Source of the DNA: Synechococcus sp. BO 8801
GTDB taxonomy: Bacteria > Cyanobacteriota > Cyanobacteriia > PCC-6307 > Cyanobiaceae
DNA: 64,000 bases
Direction: 5' to 3'
NCBI RefSeq assembly: GCF_002252675.1
Contig: NZ_NQKY01000008.1
Span: 46,317 to 110,316, forward strand
A program made the position numbers and the translations under genes. Within the stretch, counting starts at the first letter, position 1. Each line of letters begins with the position of its first letter. A model generated the notes under the pieces. That model was given only the letters and a program-made list of their open reading frames with translations. It did not search any database and was not told the DNA's origin. Below are positions 63,890 to 64,000 of this stretch, piece by piece.

Positions 63890-64000
63890 TGCCTGAGCCA
63901 GCCGAACAGATCGCGGTTGTCGCGGACCCAGCGGATCAGGTGGCGCACGCCGGCATCGACGCTGATCTCCGGCGTCCAGCCCAGCTGCTCGGCGGCCTTG
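63886..64000 (-). CDS. Sugar-nucleotide epimerase/dehydratase, C-terminal fragment (cut by window edge)
   Basis: The last 37 residues of a gene that begins outside the window. KAAEQLGWTPEISVDAGVRH followed by LIRWVRDNRDLFGWLRQ matches the C-terminal helix region of SDR sugar-nucleotide epimerases and dehydratases (K-A-x3-LGWxP pattern). It is coupled by ATGA to the family 4 glycosyltransferase. The exact sugar specificity cannot be judged from this end. Confidence 0.75.
   Translation of the reverse strand, partial: KAAEQLGWTPEISVDAGVRHLIRWVRDNRDLFGWLRQ

Overview
The window is very GC-rich, densely packed bacterial DNA from a unicellular cyanobacterium. A Cyanobium- or Synechococcus-like picocyanobacterium of the alpha lineage fits best. 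Supporting genes are a CpcS/CpeS-type phycobiliprotein lyase (so phycobilisomes are present), DUF3122, DUF3611, DUF1517 and TIGR03792 proteins, a cyanobacterial-type LexA, a ThiD2-ThiE fusion, Nif11 and a cyanoexosortase. There are no phage genes, insertion sequences or CRISPR arrays. One tRNA gene, tRNA-Ala(GGC), is present. Many starts are GTG or TTG, and many same-strand neighbours overlap by exactly 4 nt.

From 1 to 29 kb the genes are mostly housekeeping with a few accessory islands. They are: the end of the pyruvate dehydrogenase E2 gene, queA, sodB, an FKBP isomerase, a phasin-like protein, lnt, two MscS channels, a coiled-coil protein, an AraC regulator coupled to a pilin-like protein, a formylglycine-generating enzyme coupled to its sulfatase, tRNA-Ala, lexA, argF, a GT39-like protein, ftsH, then SRAP, Nif11 and DUF427, an HLRGGD transferase, ribD with DUF3122 and a GH116 glycosidase, and a membrane acyltransferase with an SGNH domain.

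From 29 to 45 kb come core metabolism and translation: cobL, DUF192, a response regulator with a degenerate receiver, nadK, a sulfotransferase of lower GC, pheS, surE, DUF3611, ribF, thiE, thiS, DUF1517, a 52-residue protein, larB, TIGR03792, ispF, trmD, cpcS, era and a conserved hypothetical gene.

From 45 to 64 kb lies a large cell-surface polysaccharide region. It holds a Wza-type export protein with two unassigned partners (a Pro/Ala-rich membrane-anchored protein and a beta-barrel protein), a divergent Wzc-type tyrosine kinase, and a convergent Cys-based phosphatase. The phosphatase belongs to an operon with a membrane CapD/WbpM dehydratase, cyanoexosortase A and its partner. A WecA/MraY-type initiating transferase, an epimerase, a YdcF-like protein, glycosyltransferases, a NodU-type carbamoyltransferase, an AsnB-type amidotransferase and a truncated sugar epimerase follow. 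Together these could make, decorate, export and phospho-regulate an exopolysaccharide and sort exosortase substrates to the surface. Two sets of short phased direct repeats, upstream of capD and of the carbamoyltransferase gene, are candidate operators for this region.
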